Shown piece after piece: positions 36,267 to 45,890 of a stretch of 64,000 nucleotides of DNA; within the stretch, counting starts at the first letter, position 1, and each line of letters opens with the position of its first letter. The notes beneath the pieces were generated by a model. That model did no database searches. It was given only the letters and a program-made list of their open reading frames with translations, and was not told where the DNA came from. Made by a program: the position numbers and the translations under genes. This DNA comes from an uncultured Draconibacterium sp. (GTDB lineage Bacteria > Bacteroidota > Bacteroidia > Bacteroidales > Prolixibacteraceae), in NCBI GenBank assembly GCA_947492175.1, contig CANLMQ010000012.1, forward strand, positions 1-64,000, in the 5' to 3' direction.

Positions 36267-37511
36267 CTAGTATTCTCTGAGCCCTTTCTCAATGTATTCG
36301 CATTGCCAAATATTAAAAAGCAGCGGATCCGACGGAATTTCATCTGGCTCCTTTAATAGAAGGCTGTTTACATGCGACTTTGCCTGGCTATCCAATTCGA
36401 TCTTTTTAAGAACCGTTTCCTTTGATAAGAAATAAGTTTTATGGTCAAGCTTTAATTCAGAATAATTGTTGGAATTAAGAGTTGTGTCTCTTAGACTAAT
36501 GGTTTTGTAGGCAATTGAATCGTTGTTGAATTCCTGAATATAGCCTTTTGAGCTAATAATTTCTTCCGGCCCGGCAAGTTTGTTGTTTACCATTTTTCTA
36601 AATCCGGCTTTTTGAAAACGGTTTTTAAAGTGAAACGAGCAGTAGTTAATTCCTAAATTAATGTTGTGTTCTTTTGCAAAAGTTATTATTTCAAGAGCTG
36701 CCAGTTCCGATTCCAAAACAATGGGTTGTTCGGCATGTATAAACGTATATTTTCGTTTTATAAGTTGTCGGGCGTTATATTCCGTCAATCGTAACTGATG
36801 AAGATTTAGGTTGTTAACGCCCAGTTTTACTATTTCAGGGAGAAGTTTTTTTAACTTCACTACTTCTTCAGGAACAGCCGGTATTTCTATGGTAATTATT
36901 GGTATAATATCTTTTGCCAACTTTACTTTATCCAGCGTAAACCCTGTTGCTCCTATGTCGAAACGTATTTCATTCAACCCTGCCTTGGCAAGTTTTCTGA
37001 ATTTTTGTTGATCGGCAAGTATTCCATTTGTATACATCCATACATAAATGTCGGGATTACATTTTTTCCGGATTTGTTTTAAATACTGCAAGGTTCGGTC
37101 GAAATACAATAAGGGTTCACCGCCGCTAAAACTTACTCCTTTAAAACCAAAATAGTTAATGTATTCGGCGTATGCTTCAGCCGTTGGAAAACTTAAACTC
37201 TGAGTAGTTGGTACATCGTCGGTTGTTTGCGATGTAGGGCAGTAAAAACATTTGGCGTTGCATTTTCCGGTAATAAAAAGGCAACTCCAAACACCCATGC
37301 CACATAGTTTACATCCCCGCGATATCTGGTAATGATAGGGTTTGGTATTTTTAAATAAACTGTTTTCGCTTAATTCCTGAATGTATTTATCTCTAATTTC
37401 CTGGTATTTATCTGCATTAAATGAATTTAACCATTTTAATTCGTGGTACTCGCGAAATTTATCTCTGTTGGTATTTACCAATGAATTTAGCCACGTATGA
37501 TACGCTTCCAT
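36267..37511 (-). CDS. Radical SAM protein of unknown function
   Basis: A 414-residue radical SAM enzyme. The iron-sulfur motif is CNAKCFYC (Cys84, Cys88, Cys91) and the SAM-contacting motif is FSGGEPLL. Three extra cysteines lie just before it (RGCKLCGMGVWSC; Cys67, Cys70, Cys77) and could bind a second cluster or zinc. The barrel continues to about 300, and the C-terminal 110 residues have no SPASM-like Cys pattern, so it does not look like a sulfatase maturase although sulfatases lie on both sides. It appears monocistronic. The substrate is unknown. Confidence 0.85.
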   Translation of the reverse strand: MEAYHTWLNSLVNTNRDKFREYHELKWLNSFNADKYQEIRDKYIQELSENSLFKNTKPYHYQISRGCKLCGMGVWSCLFITGKCNAKCFYCPTSQTTDDVPTTQSLSFPTAEAYAEYINYFGFKGVSFSGGEPLLYFDRTLQYLKQIRKKCNPDIYVWMYTNGILADQQKFRKLAKAGLNEIRFDIGATGFTLDKVKLAKDIIPIITIEIPAVPEEVVKLKKLLPEIVKLGVNNLNLHQLRLTEYNARQLIKRKYTFIHAEQPIVLESELAALEIITFAKEHNINLGINYCSFHFKNRFQKAGFRKMVNNKLAGPEEIISSKGYIQEFNNDSIAYKTISLRDTTLNSNNYSELKLDHKTYFLSKETVLKKIELDSQAKSHVNSLLLKEPDEIPSDPLLFNIWQCEYIEKGLREY

Positions 37512-37985
37512 AATTGTACTAAATGAATTGCTAACTAAAAGATTATTTGGATGAGGGGAAATAAGAACAGAGAAGAATTAGAGTTCTGAGAATACGTATA
37601 AAAATATTAGCAGGCGTTTTCGGTGAAACAACGCTTCAGAAAGTCTCGAGATATCTATTTTTATATTCATTTTACGCAAATATTTGCAATGGTATTTATT
37701 GCCAAATTCACAATGCGAATGTAATGAAATAGCACGATTCAAAAAAGGGTAGTCCATAAATTATAGGTTTACTATCCTTTGTATTTTCCCCTGTGAAATA
37801 AATCGAAGATAGTGTTGCATTCTATTTGACTGGACAGGCATCAATTTCAAGCATCCGGTATCCAGTATCCTGAAAATAATAAGGCTCACTTTGGTATAAT
37901 ATGCGTGCTAAATGAACGGAAAGAAAAAAGACAGTCTAAAATTAATTTAAACTGTCTTTTTTCTACTAAAAACTGTAACTGAAAA
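37512..37985. other. Intergenic region with heptads and terminator
   Basis: 474 bases without a gene. It contains three GATACC-type heptads (37850-37870: AGCATCC, GGTATCC, AGTATCC) and a strong terminator at its right end. Confidence 0.6.
37924..37962. terminator. Terminator downstream of the acetylesterase gene
   Basis: Twelve-bp perfect arms AAAAAAGACAGT/ACTGTCTTTTTT with a 15-nt loop that pairs further (TAAA/TTTA). It works for the minus-strand gene to its right through the A-run side. Confidence 0.85.
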
Positions 37986-39398
37986 CTATTTAATCTCCCA
38001 GTTATCGGTACGGAACGATGATGCTGGTAATCCTTCAGTATTAAATAACTCACCAACTACAAAATTCTCAAAAGCGTAACGAACTGCCACAGGGTTTTCA
38101 ACCATTGGCGACGAAACCGAAACTCCCTTTCTTGTAATTGTTGCCTGCGCCTGATAAAAACGTTTGTTTTCTCCTGCAATGGTAAAGTTTTTAAGTTCTT
38201 TTCCAAAGGTGGTTAGACCATTTTTAGCGTGGTCGAATGTTAGTTTGGCTATGCTGCCTTCAATAGTCATTTCTTTTAAAACCGGACCCGAATAAGCAAA
38301 ACCATCCATATTGTAGGTTTTGGCAAGTGCAAAGTAAGCCAGACGTTCGCCTGCAGCTTGTTTTTCTGCAGGATGTATACAGTGAGCTTCACCAACATCC
38401 ATTAAACAAGCCATGCCAATGTTTTGAAGAGCCGAAGATGCATTCAACTGTGCTTCTCTCAGGAAAGCAGAATTAAGGCCATTACCATATTTAAATGGAG
38501 CAATCTGGCAGTAATAAAACGGAAACTCTCCAATTCCCCATTCTGCCCTCCAGTTTTCTACTAATCCGGACATTAATTTTTCATATTCGGCAGGTTCGTT
38601 TCTGTTTGATTCGCCCTGGTACCACAATCCGCCTCTGATAGCATAACCAACCATAGGTGAAATCATGGCATTAAAAAGTACCGTTGGTGTTTGCTGGTTA
38701 AATTCGTCTGTAGAGTTTTTATCGGGAAGATTTACCCAGTCATATTTTTGAAAGCCATTTTCACTCATCCAGGGTTCAATTCGTGTGCCGCCCCACGAAG
38801 AGCAAATTAATCCAACCGGAACATCCAGTGTTTCCTGAATCATTTTTCCGAAGAAATAGGCAGCTGCGCTAAAATCTGCAACATTCGCTGGGGTACAATC
38901 TTTCCACTCGCCGGAAAAATCGTTGTTAGGTGTTAAACTTTTAGCACGTTCAATGGTAATAAGCCTGATGTTTTTATTTGTTGATGCAGCAATAATTTTA
39001 TTTGATTCTAAAACGGGTTCATTCATATAACCTTTCATGGGCATTTGCATGTTCGACTGACCCGAGCACACCCAAACCTCACCAATTAATACATCGTTTA
39101 TTTTTAGTGTTTTCCCGTCGGAAATACTTACTGAAAAAGGGCCGCCGGCAGTAGGTGTTTTTACCTTTAATTTCCATTTTCCGTCAGAATCTGCTTTGGT
39201 AGAATAACGTTTGTTATTCCACGAGGTAATAACAGTAACTGTTTTGTTGGCCGAGGCTGTTCCCCAAAAAGCAGCATCGCTTTGTTGCTGGAGTACCATA
39301 CCATCGCCGAAAATTGCAGGAAGTTTTACTTCTGCTTTCACGGCAGAAGAAGCGACAAAAAGAACAAGAAATAGAATGAATAAAAGATTTTGTTTCAT
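37986..39398 (-). CDS. Sialate O-acetylesterase-like SGNH hydrolase
   Basis: About 470 residues with a signal peptide (1-23). A beta-sandwich region up to about 105 precedes the SGNH hydrolase domain with VWVCSGQSNMQMP, the Ser of GQSNM being the nucleophile (Ser115). GGLWYQGESN follows as block III, and the His of a CIHPAEKQAAGERLA segment is the usual catalytic His. The family removes acetyl esters from sialic acids or plant and algal glycans. It is exported. The frame is open for another 39 bases upstream, but the ATG at 39398 starts the signal. It is divergent from a sulfatase, so both may act on one decorated glycan. Confidence 0.92.
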   Translation of the reverse strand: MKQNLLFILFLVLFVASSAVKAEVKLPAIFGDGMVLQQQSDAAFWGTASANKTVTVITSWNNKRYSTKADSDGKWKLKVKTPTAGGPFSVSISDGKTLKINDVLIGEVWVCSGQSNMQMPMKGYMNEPVLESNKIIAASTNKNIRLITIERAKSLTPNNDFSGEWKDCTPANVADFSAAAYFFGKMIQETLDVPVGLICSSWGGTRIEPWMSENGFQKYDWVNLPDKNSTDEFNQQTPTVLFNAMISPMVGYAIRGGLWYQGESNRNEPAEYEKLMSGLVENWRAEWGIGEFPFYYCQIAPFKYGNGLNSAFLREAQLNASSALQNIGMACLMDVGEAHCIHPAEKQAAGERLAYFALAKTYNMDGFAYSGPVLKEMTIEGSIAKLTFDHAKNGLTTFGKELKNFTIAGENKRFYQAQATITRKGVSVSSPMVENPVAVRYAFENFVVGELFNTEGLPASSFRTDNWEIK

Positions 39399-39626
39399 AA
39401 TTATAAGTTTTGTTGATTTAATAAGTAAATGTAACATAATTTGATAAAAATAAATTTTGAATTCTCTCGATTTATACCAAGACTTAATATAATCTGTTAT
39501 TTTTGCTAGTTAGTGCGTTATTTGATGAGATAACCACCTTAAATTGAAAAATAATTTGTAGTTGATTTACTGCAAAAACGCCTATTATTGAAACGAGAAA
39601 AACACAGTGATTAATTATATACTAAA

Positions 39627-41189
39627 ATGAGAAAAGGAATTAAAATTCTTGGGGCATTAACCCTGGTAAGTTTTGCGTTTTTGGTCGGGTGCCAAAGTAA
39701 AAAAACAAAAACCGAAGAAACCCAAACAACCAAACCTAATGTAGTAATTGTTTATTTAGATGATTTAGGTTATGGAGATGTGGGGGCTTATGGTGCTACA
39801 GCATTAAAAACACCAAATTTTGACAAGTTGGCAAACGGAGGAGTCAGATTTACAGATGGACATGCAACATCTTCAACGTGTACACCCAGTAGATATGGAT
39901 TGTTGACAGGTGTTTATCCATGGCGCGAAAAAGATGCTAAAATTTTACCCGGAACCGCACCGCTTATTATAAGTACAGAACAATTAACCATTCCTAAAGT
40001 ATTTAAAGGGAAAGGATACCATACCGGAATTGTAGGTAAGTGGCATCTTGGATTGGGAACCGGAAATGTAGATTGGAATGAGCATATTACTCCCGGTCCT
40101 AACGAAGTAGGTTTTGATTATTCTTATATTCTGGCAGCTACACAAGATCGTGTTCCAACGGTTTATATTGATAATGGTTATGTAGATGGGTTAGATCAGA
40201 ACGACCCGATTGAAGTAAGTTATCAGCATAATTTTGATGATCAGCCTACAGGGTTGAAGAATCCTGAATTATGTACTTACCAAATGTGGGATCATGGACA
40301 TAATAATACCATTGTAAATGGGATTCCACGTATTGGTTTTATGAAAGGTGGCGAAAAGGCAAAATGGTCGGATGTTGATATGGCCGATCATTTTTTAGCT
40401 AAAGCACAGGATTATGTGAAAGCACATAAAAATGAACCTTTCCTGTTGGTTTATACCATGCAGCAACCACATGTGCCACGTACTCCGCATCCAAGGTTCG
40501 AAGGAACATCGGGAATGGGACCTCGTGGCGATGTTATTGTTGAGGCCGACTGGTGTATGGGTGAATTCATGAAAACACTGGAAGAAGAAGGACTTCTTGA
40601 AAATACTTTGATTATTTTCTCAAGTGACAATGGTCCGGTAATTAACGATGGTTACCTTGATGATTCAATCGAAAAACTGGGCGATCATACTCCGTGGGGC
40701 GTATTTCGTGGCGGGAAATACAGTTTGTTTGAAGCCGGAACACGTGTACCGTTTATAACCTACTGGAAAGGAAAAATTCAACCGGCAGTATCCGATGCAT
40801 TGGTTTGCCAGGTTGATATTCTTGGATCGTTGGCAGAATTAATTGGCAGCGACGAAGGTACACAAGACAGTAAGAAAATGCTGGATGTATTAATGGGGAA
40901 AAGCAATAAAGGTAGAGAAGAACTGGTTTTGGAAGCTACCAGCCGGACTGCTTTCCGTAAAGGTAACTGGGCTCTTATTCCACCCTATAAAGGACCTGCG
41001 GTAATTAAGAGTGTTAACATTGAAATAGGAAACGATACCGAGTGGCAATTGTATAATTTAACAGACGATATTGGCCAGCAAAATAATGTTGCAAAAGAAA
41101 ATCCTGAAAAACTGAAAGAGATGATTGAAGCTTTTGAAGCAATTCGGGGAGAAAACTATTCAAGTATAAAAAAGGTGGTGCTGAAATAG
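39627..41189 (+). CDS. Arylsulfatase-type sulfatase lipoprotein
   Basis: A 520-residue sulfatase. A lipoprotein signal ends LVGC (Cys22). NVVIVYLDDLGYGDVGAYG is the metal-binding start, and CTPSRYGLLTG holds the formylglycine Cys85 in the classic C-x-P-S-R motif. GIVGKWHLG, QQPHVPRTPHPRF and FSSDNGPVINDG follow as in family S1 exo-sulfatases. It acts outside the inner membrane after maturation of Cys85. It is divergent from the acetylesterase gene and followed by a good terminator, so it is its own unit. The sulfated substrate is unknown. Confidence 0.94.
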   Translation: MRKGIKILGALTLVSFAFLVGCQSKKTKTEETQTTKPNVVIVYLDDLGYGDVGAYGATALKTPNFDKLANGGVRFTDGHATSSTCTPSRYGLLTGVYPWREKDAKILPGTAPLIISTEQLTIPKVFKGKGYHTGIVGKWHLGLGTGNVDWNEHITPGPNEVGFDYSYILAATQDRVPTVYIDNGYVDGLDQNDPIEVSYQHNFDDQPTGLKNPELCTYQMWDHGHNNTIVNGIPRIGFMKGGEKAKWSDVDMADHFLAKAQDYVKAHKNEPFLLVYTMQQPHVPRTPHPRFEGTSGMGPRGDVIVEADWCMGEFMKTLEEEGLLENTLIIFSSDNGPVINDGYLDDSIEKLGDHTPWGVFRGGKYSLFEAGTRVPFITYWKGKIQPAVSDALVCQVDILGSLAELIGSDEGTQDSKKMLDVLMGKSNKGREELVLEATSRTAFRKGNWALIPPYKGPAVIKSVNIEIGNDTEWQLYNLTDDIGQQNNVAKENPEKLKEMIEAFEAIRGENYSSIKKVVLK

Positions 41190-41259
41190 AAAGGTTACTT
41201 CTTCTATTTCAAAGGTTAGTGGATCGTAGTTAAGAATGCTAACCGGAATCCTATTTGAT

Positions 41260-41302
41260 AAAAACGGAAGATTTAGGTTACGTGCCTGTCTTCCGTTTTT
41301 TT
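41260..41302 (+). terminator. Terminator of the sulfatase gene
   Basis: AAAAACGGAAGA and TCTTCCGTTTTT arms, a 17-nt loop, ending in a run of seven T. Confidence 0.85.
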
Positions 41303-41444
41303 ATTGACAGTGATAAGGTTAAGAGTAAAAGGCCGTATCGCTATTCAAAGAAGTCTAGGAAAATCTAAAATGTTTATTATCATTGTTTTCTAAAAAGTCT
41401 TTTACTCTCTTTGAAACTTCATAAAAAACAATTTAAATTTTAGA

Positions 41445-43589
41445 ATGAGAAATTTTGTATTAACGCTGGTATCAGTCTTATTTATTATTCAAACTTCGGC
41501 AAATGAAGGAATGTGGATTCCTCTTTTGTTGGAAAAGTACAACCTGGATGAAATGCAGGAGATGGGGTTTAAACTTACAGCAAAAGATATTTACGATGTA
41601 AATAATGCTAGTATGAAAGACGCCGTTGTGATTTTTGGACGGGGTTGTACCGGAGAACTTATTTCAAACGAAGGTCTTTTAATAACGAATCATCATTGTG
41701 GATACCGGCAAATTCAGTCACATAGTTCTGTTGAGCACGATTACCTTACAAATGGCTTTTGGGCCATGAATAAGTCGGAAGAACTTTCAAATAAAGGATT
41801 AACTGTAAGTTTTCTGGAATACATGGAAGATGTTACCGAAAAAGTAATGCAAGGTACAGAAGAACTTGAGGGTGAGGCGAAGCAAAAAATGATTGAGGAG
41901 AATACATCAAAAATTAAAAAAGATGCTACTGAAGATGGTAAATATTCGGTATCGGTAAAACCACTTTTTTATGGAAATCAATACTTTTTGTATGTCTACA
42001 AAGTGTATAAAGATGTTCGTTTGGTAGGTGCACCTCCATCGGCCATAGGTAAATTTGGTGGCGATACCGATAATTGGATGTGGCCTCGTCATACCGGCGA
42101 TTTTTCTGTTTTTCGTATTTACGCCGATAAAAACAACGAACCTGCTGAGTATTCTGAAGATAATGTACCCTATCAGCCAAAGAAGTTTTTCCCGGTTTCG
42201 ATGAAAGGGGTACAATCTAACGATTTTACTATGGTTTTTGGAAATCCGGGGAGTACAACCCAGTACTGGCCACATCAGGCGGTTGACATTGAAATGAACC
42301 AGCGTGATCCTGACAGAATTATGTTGCGTACCAAAAAACTGGAAATTATTGGTGCCGATATGGATTCAGATCCAAAAATCAGGATTCAGTACGCTGCAAA
42401 ATATGCAAGTATTAGTAATGCCTGGAAAAAATGGCAAGGTGAAATTAAAGGGTTAAAAAGGCTTGATGCAGTGAACAAAAAACTGGCTTTCGAAAAGGAT
42501 TTTCAGAACTGGGCTGAACAAAATGGAACCTGGGATTCGGTTTATAAACCTGTTTTTGAAAGCTTCGATCAGCAATATCAGCAGTATTCAAAATATATAA
42601 AAGCTTCAGATTATTATTCAGAAATTGTTATGCGAGGTGCTGAGCTTTTCAGCCAGGCAAGAACAATGAATGCAATCATCAATAATATTGAGAACAGCCA
42701 GGCTGAAAAAGTGGAAATCCTGCGTTCGGCCATGTTGAGCAGCCTTCCCGGATTTTTTAAGGATTTTAATCAAAGTACCGATGAAAAATTGTTTGCAGCA
42801 CTTATGCCAATATTGGTAGAAGATCTTGATCCGCAATTTGTGCCGGCGGAAGTAGTTGAAACAATAAAAAAATACAATGCAGAAAAACTTATTAAAAAAG
42901 TATATCGGAAATCAATTTTGAGCGATCAGAATAAACTAAAAGATTTGCTTGAAAATGCTTCGGAAAAGCAGTTGTTAAAGTTGCGTAAAGATCCGGTTGT
43001 GGTTTTGTATAATCGTTTGAATTTTACATTCGAAAAGGAGATTCTCCCCAATGTTAGCAAAGCAAAATCGGAGATAAATACAAATATGAAAACCTACATG
43101 GCCGGTTTAATGGAAATGAAAATAGGGCAGGCTTTCTATCCTGATGCCAATTTAACGCTTCGTGTGTCGTATGGAAAAGTGGAAGGTTTTGAGCCAAAAG
43201 ATGGTGTTGAGTATAAGTACTACACTACGTTAACCGGAATAATGGAGAAAGACAATCCGGATATTTACGATTACGATGTGCCGGATAGGTTAAAAGAATT
43301 GTACAACACAAAAGATTTCGGCCGCTATGCAGTTAACGGCGATGTGCCGGTATGTTTTACGGCTTCGAATCACACAACCGGTGGAAACTCAGGTAGCCCG
43401 GTGGTAAATGGGAATGGTGAGTTGATTGGAGTTAATTTTGACCGTGCCTGGGAAAGCACAATGAGTGATATTATGTACGATCCGGAGCGCTGCCGTAATA
43501 TTGCATTGGATATTCGCTATGCTTTGTTTATTATCGACAAATTTGCCGGTGCCGGTTATTTGCTGGATGAAATGGAGATTGTGGAGTAG
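41445..43589 (+). CDS. S46 family dipeptidyl-peptidase (DPP7/DPP11 type)
   Basis: A 714-residue exported serine exopeptidase that takes dipeptides from peptide N-termini. A signal peptide covers 1-20. The mature protein starts NEGMWIPLLLE, the conserved family opening. The chymotrypsin-like catalytic His is in LLITNHHCGY (83-84), the Asp lies in the KFGGDTDNWMWPRHTGDFSVFRIY region (about 205-228), and the Ser is in TTGGNSGSPVVNG (about 647). The helical S46 insert is between. Choice between hydrophobic (DPP7) and acidic (DPP11) specificity is not possible by eye. Such enzymes feed amino acids to Bacteroidota that live on proteins. Confidence 0.94.
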   Translation: MRNFVLTLVSVLFIIQTSANEGMWIPLLLEKYNLDEMQEMGFKLTAKDIYDVNNASMKDAVVIFGRGCTGELISNEGLLITNHHCGYRQIQSHSSVEHDYLTNGFWAMNKSEELSNKGLTVSFLEYMEDVTEKVMQGTEELEGEAKQKMIEENTSKIKKDATEDGKYSVSVKPLFYGNQYFLYVYKVYKDVRLVGAPPSAIGKFGGDTDNWMWPRHTGDFSVFRIYADKNNEPAEYSEDNVPYQPKKFFPVSMKGVQSNDFTMVFGNPGSTTQYWPHQAVDIEMNQRDPDRIMLRTKKLEIIGADMDSDPKIRIQYAAKYASISNAWKKWQGEIKGLKRLDAVNKKLAFEKDFQNWAEQNGTWDSVYKPVFESFDQQYQQYSKYIKASDYYSEIVMRGAELFSQARTMNAIINNIENSQAEKVEILRSAMLSSLPGFFKDFNQSTDEKLFAALMPILVEDLDPQFVPAEVVETIKKYNAEKLIKKVYRKSILSDQNKLKDLLENASEKQLLKLRKDPVVVLYNRLNFTFEKEILPNVSKAKSEINTNMKTYMAGLMEMKIGQAFYPDANLTLRVSYGKVEGFEPKDGVEYKYYTTLTGIMEKDNPDIYDYDVPDRLKELYNTKDFGRYAVNGDVPVCFTASNHTTGGNSGSPVVNGNGELIGVNFDRAWESTMSDIMYDPERCRNIALDIRYALFIIDKFAGAGYLLDEMEIVE

Positions 43590-43613
43590 TATCAGATTTT
43601 AATTGAATTCCAT

Positions 43614-43656
43614 AAAAAAGGTTCCGGGCGCTATAACATACCCGGAACCTTTTTTT
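43614..43656. terminator. Bidirectional terminator
   Basis: AAAAAAGGTTCCGGG, a 12-nt loop, CCCGGAACC and seven T, between convergent genes. A-run and T-run flank both sides. Confidence 0.9.
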
Positions 43657-43686
43657 ATTTTAAGTTATATTTTGTTATCAACTTTG

Positions 43687-44664
43687 TTACTTCCCAAAAA
43701 CATATATAACTGAAAGTTGCTGTTGTTGATTTAATGTTTCCCAGTTTACAACATGCATTGAAACATTAAATTTACCCTTTACATTTTTATGATTGATAAA
43801 GTACCAGATAATATCGGTACGCCAGTAGTTTTTTGCTGAATAAAAAGTATCGCCAAATGCAAATTTATGACTGGCGCCGGAACTTAGTACCGACTTTAAT
43901 CCGAAGTTTTTATATTTCCCGGTGGCTTCGGCAAATAAGCTTGCTGCAGTTATGTAACCATCTGTAACGCTTCGTTCTCTGAACATCGATCCCAATATTC
44001 CTGCTTTTACACTTCCCTGAAATGCCGTTTCTTCGGGCGTGCGAATACCAGCCTGAATTGCATACCCTGAATAGTCTTTTATATGTTGATCGGGTAGGTT
44101 TAGCTTGGTATGTGCATCGTGAAACATGATGAAGTAATTTTGTACGAACAGATTTTTATAAAATATTTCACCAGAAGAACCCGCCATAAACTGTTCGCGT
44201 TGTACCTCGGTTTGTCGGCCAACCCAATCAACAAAACCAAGCTGGTGTCCCCAATCCCAGCTGTATTTACCTAAAAGCCCTTCAATATTTGGCCGGTAAT
44301 AGAGTAGTGTGTCGGTAAGCATGGCCAACGGAAAATTTAGCATATCACGACGCGGAAAAGCACCAAACAGAAATTCCTTTTGATCATCGGTAAATTGATA
44401 GTATAATGTAAGTTTCGGTTTTTGTGCATCAATGTCGCTGCCAAATTCCAGAAGATGACTAAGTCCTCCCCGTATTCGGTGATTGTCGATATTAACGCCA
44501 AGTTCAAATGCTCCCCGGGTTCCCATAATTGTTTGGGGCAGGGCATAAGTACTTGTAAATTCTCTGTTGTCGCCGATTCCTTCAAATAATACCTGGTACT
44601 TAAAATCTTGCGCTTTTACAAGAAACGATGAGAATATAAATACAAGTAAGAGTGTTTTTTTCAT
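43687..44664 (-). CDS. Putative outer-membrane beta-barrel protein
   Basis: About 325 residues with a signal peptide (MKKTLLLVFIFSSFLVKAQ). The rest alternates polar and hydrophobic residues in strand-length stretches rich in aromatic residues (YQVLFEGIGDNREF, KLTLYYQFTDDQKEFLFGAFPRRDML, SMHVVNWETLNQQQQLSVIYVF). It ends with an aromatic strand, all typical of an outer-membrane barrel of 12 to 16 strands. Family not identified. The frame reaches an ATG 33 bases upstream, but the -7 box TACCTTTG (44686-44693, minus strand) falls inside that extension, so the start at 44664 is right. The upstream leader is duplicated nearby. Confidence 0.7.
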   Translation of the reverse strand: MKKTLLLVFIFSSFLVKAQDFKYQVLFEGIGDNREFTSTYALPQTIMGTRGAFELGVNIDNHRIRGGLSHLLEFGSDIDAQKPKLTLYYQFTDDQKEFLFGAFPRRDMLNFPLAMLTDTLLYYRPNIEGLLGKYSWDWGHQLGFVDWVGRQTEVQREQFMAGSSGEIFYKNLFVQNYFIMFHDAHTKLNLPDQHIKDYSGYAIQAGIRTPEETAFQGSVKAGILGSMFRERSVTDGYITAASLFAEATGKYKNFGLKSVLSSGASHKFAFGDTFYSAKNYWRTDIIWYFINHKNVKGKFNVSMHVVNWETLNQQQQLSVIYVFGK

Positions 44665-44799
44665 GTGATTAAAATTGTTTATTTTCAAAGGTATCACATG
44701 GAACTCGCACTTTAACCATGCCCTTTTGTGCGAAGTTTTTCCATGCGACTTTCATACGATTAAAATTGTTCATTCTTAAGGCATCATATGTAACTCACA
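44662..44799. repeat. Duplicated promoter/leader segment
   Basis: A 48-base segment (44662-44709) that holds the start codon and -7 box of the barrel gene is repeated, diverged, at 44753-44799 with about 37 matching positions and one gap. The distal copy has lost the TACCTTTG box. The active box is at 44686-44693 on the minus strand. Confidence 0.7.
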
Positions 44800-44962
44800 T
44801 AGATTTTAATTATCCTCTTGGATGTGAAAGTTTTACATGTTCGTTTCATACTGATCTGTTTTCAGGCGCTAAAATAACAAATGATTTGTTCTAAAATGTA
44901 AAATGGCAAATTGAATACTAAGTCAGTACTGGTAACCGTTACTGCTAATGCAAACTTTCTTC

Positions 44963-45775
44963 TCAATCGCATAAAATGTAATTGTCTTTTCGCGGATTAA
45001 TCACCAGAACTGGCAGGTTTCCCGCACGCTGAATAATCTTTCGTTCGGGCAGCCCAATTAGTAAATCGAGTGGTGTAACGGCCGAACTTCCTAAAATTGT
45101 TAACAGGTTACATTCCGAAGCCAGCGCCATATCCAACGCTTCAAACGAATTTCTAAAACTCGATTTGTTTCCTTTGTAAATTTTGTGCCTGATTTGAAAT
45201 TTTCGATAAAGCTTTTTTGTTAATTCCACGTTTCTGGCTAATTCCCGCTTTTCGTGTTTACCTTTATCATTGGCAGCAATTGCAACAATTTCAGCATTAT
45301 TAAACCGCCCAAAATAAGAACACCACAACGAGCTGTCGCTGTTTTCTTTACGCAAATCAATGGGTTGCACAATCTGGTTAAAATCCATTATCTTCGATTC
45401 GGGACGAACAAACAACATAGGTACCGGACTTTCGGAAAGCACTTTCGAATAAAGTTTAAATTTCAGAGAGTTTGCAATCAGAAATATGGCTTCAAACTCA
45501 TCGGCTAAGATGTCCGGGATGGTCGACCAGCTTTCAGAAAGTAACAGCGTTGAAATTTGTAAACCCGGAACTTCTTTTCTGATCGGAATTAAGTATTGTT
45601 TAAGTTCCTGTTTAAGTTTTGAATAATTCTTTTTTTCTTTTTTACGGTAATTGTAAACCAGGCAAAGTTCTTTTTTGAAAGCAGTAGCTATTTTTATGCC
45701 ATTTAAAATAAGTGAGTTATCACTTTTTTTTAATTCTGTTAGTACAACAATTTTTTGTTCTTTCGGGTCAGTCAT
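44963..45775 (-). CDS. Universal stress protein, two-domain
   Basis: A 270-residue cytoplasmic protein made of two Usp domains (about 5-135 and 140-265). The first begins KIVVLTELKKSDNSLIL in the usual strand-helix pattern. The second ends CNLLTILGSSAVTPLDLLIGLPERKIIQRAGNLPVLVINP, which carries the conserved C-terminal Usp segment; the nucleotide-binding G-x(2)-G-x(9)-G signature is only partly kept. Usp proteins respond to starvation and stress; targets are unknown. It is divergent from the acyl-CoA synthetase gene. Confidence 0.85.
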   Translation of the reverse strand: MTDPKEQKIVVLTELKKSDNSLILNGIKIATAFKKELCLVYNYRKKEKKNYSKLKQELKQYLIPIRKEVPGLQISTLLLSESWSTIPDILADEFEAIFLIANSLKFKLYSKVLSESPVPMLFVRPESKIMDFNQIVQPIDLRKENSDSSLWCSYFGRFNNAEIVAIAANDKGKHEKRELARNVELTKKLYRKFQIRHKIYKGNKSSFRNSFEALDMALASECNLLTILGSSAVTPLDLLIGLPERKIIQRAGNLPVLVINPRKDNYILCD

Positions 45776-45890
45776 CCGGGTTTTTCTTGCTAAAATAGAG
45801 AATTCAACAGAGCAAATTGAATGTTGTTGAAAAATATCAGGAAAGGTTAATATTCATTTTTCTACTTTTACAAATGCTAAAGCTATTGTA

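Noticed and set aside
36267..37511. Anaerobic sulfatase maturase for the two sulfatases
   Set aside because: The Cys motif is CNAKCFYC with extra upstream cysteines and there is no SPASM-type Cys pattern in the C-terminus.
44697..44697. Upstream ATG of the barrel gene (also 58022 and 4815 for the C69 and mnmH genes)
   Set aside because: In each case a -7 box lies between the upstream and downstream ATG, so the longer form would not be transcribed.
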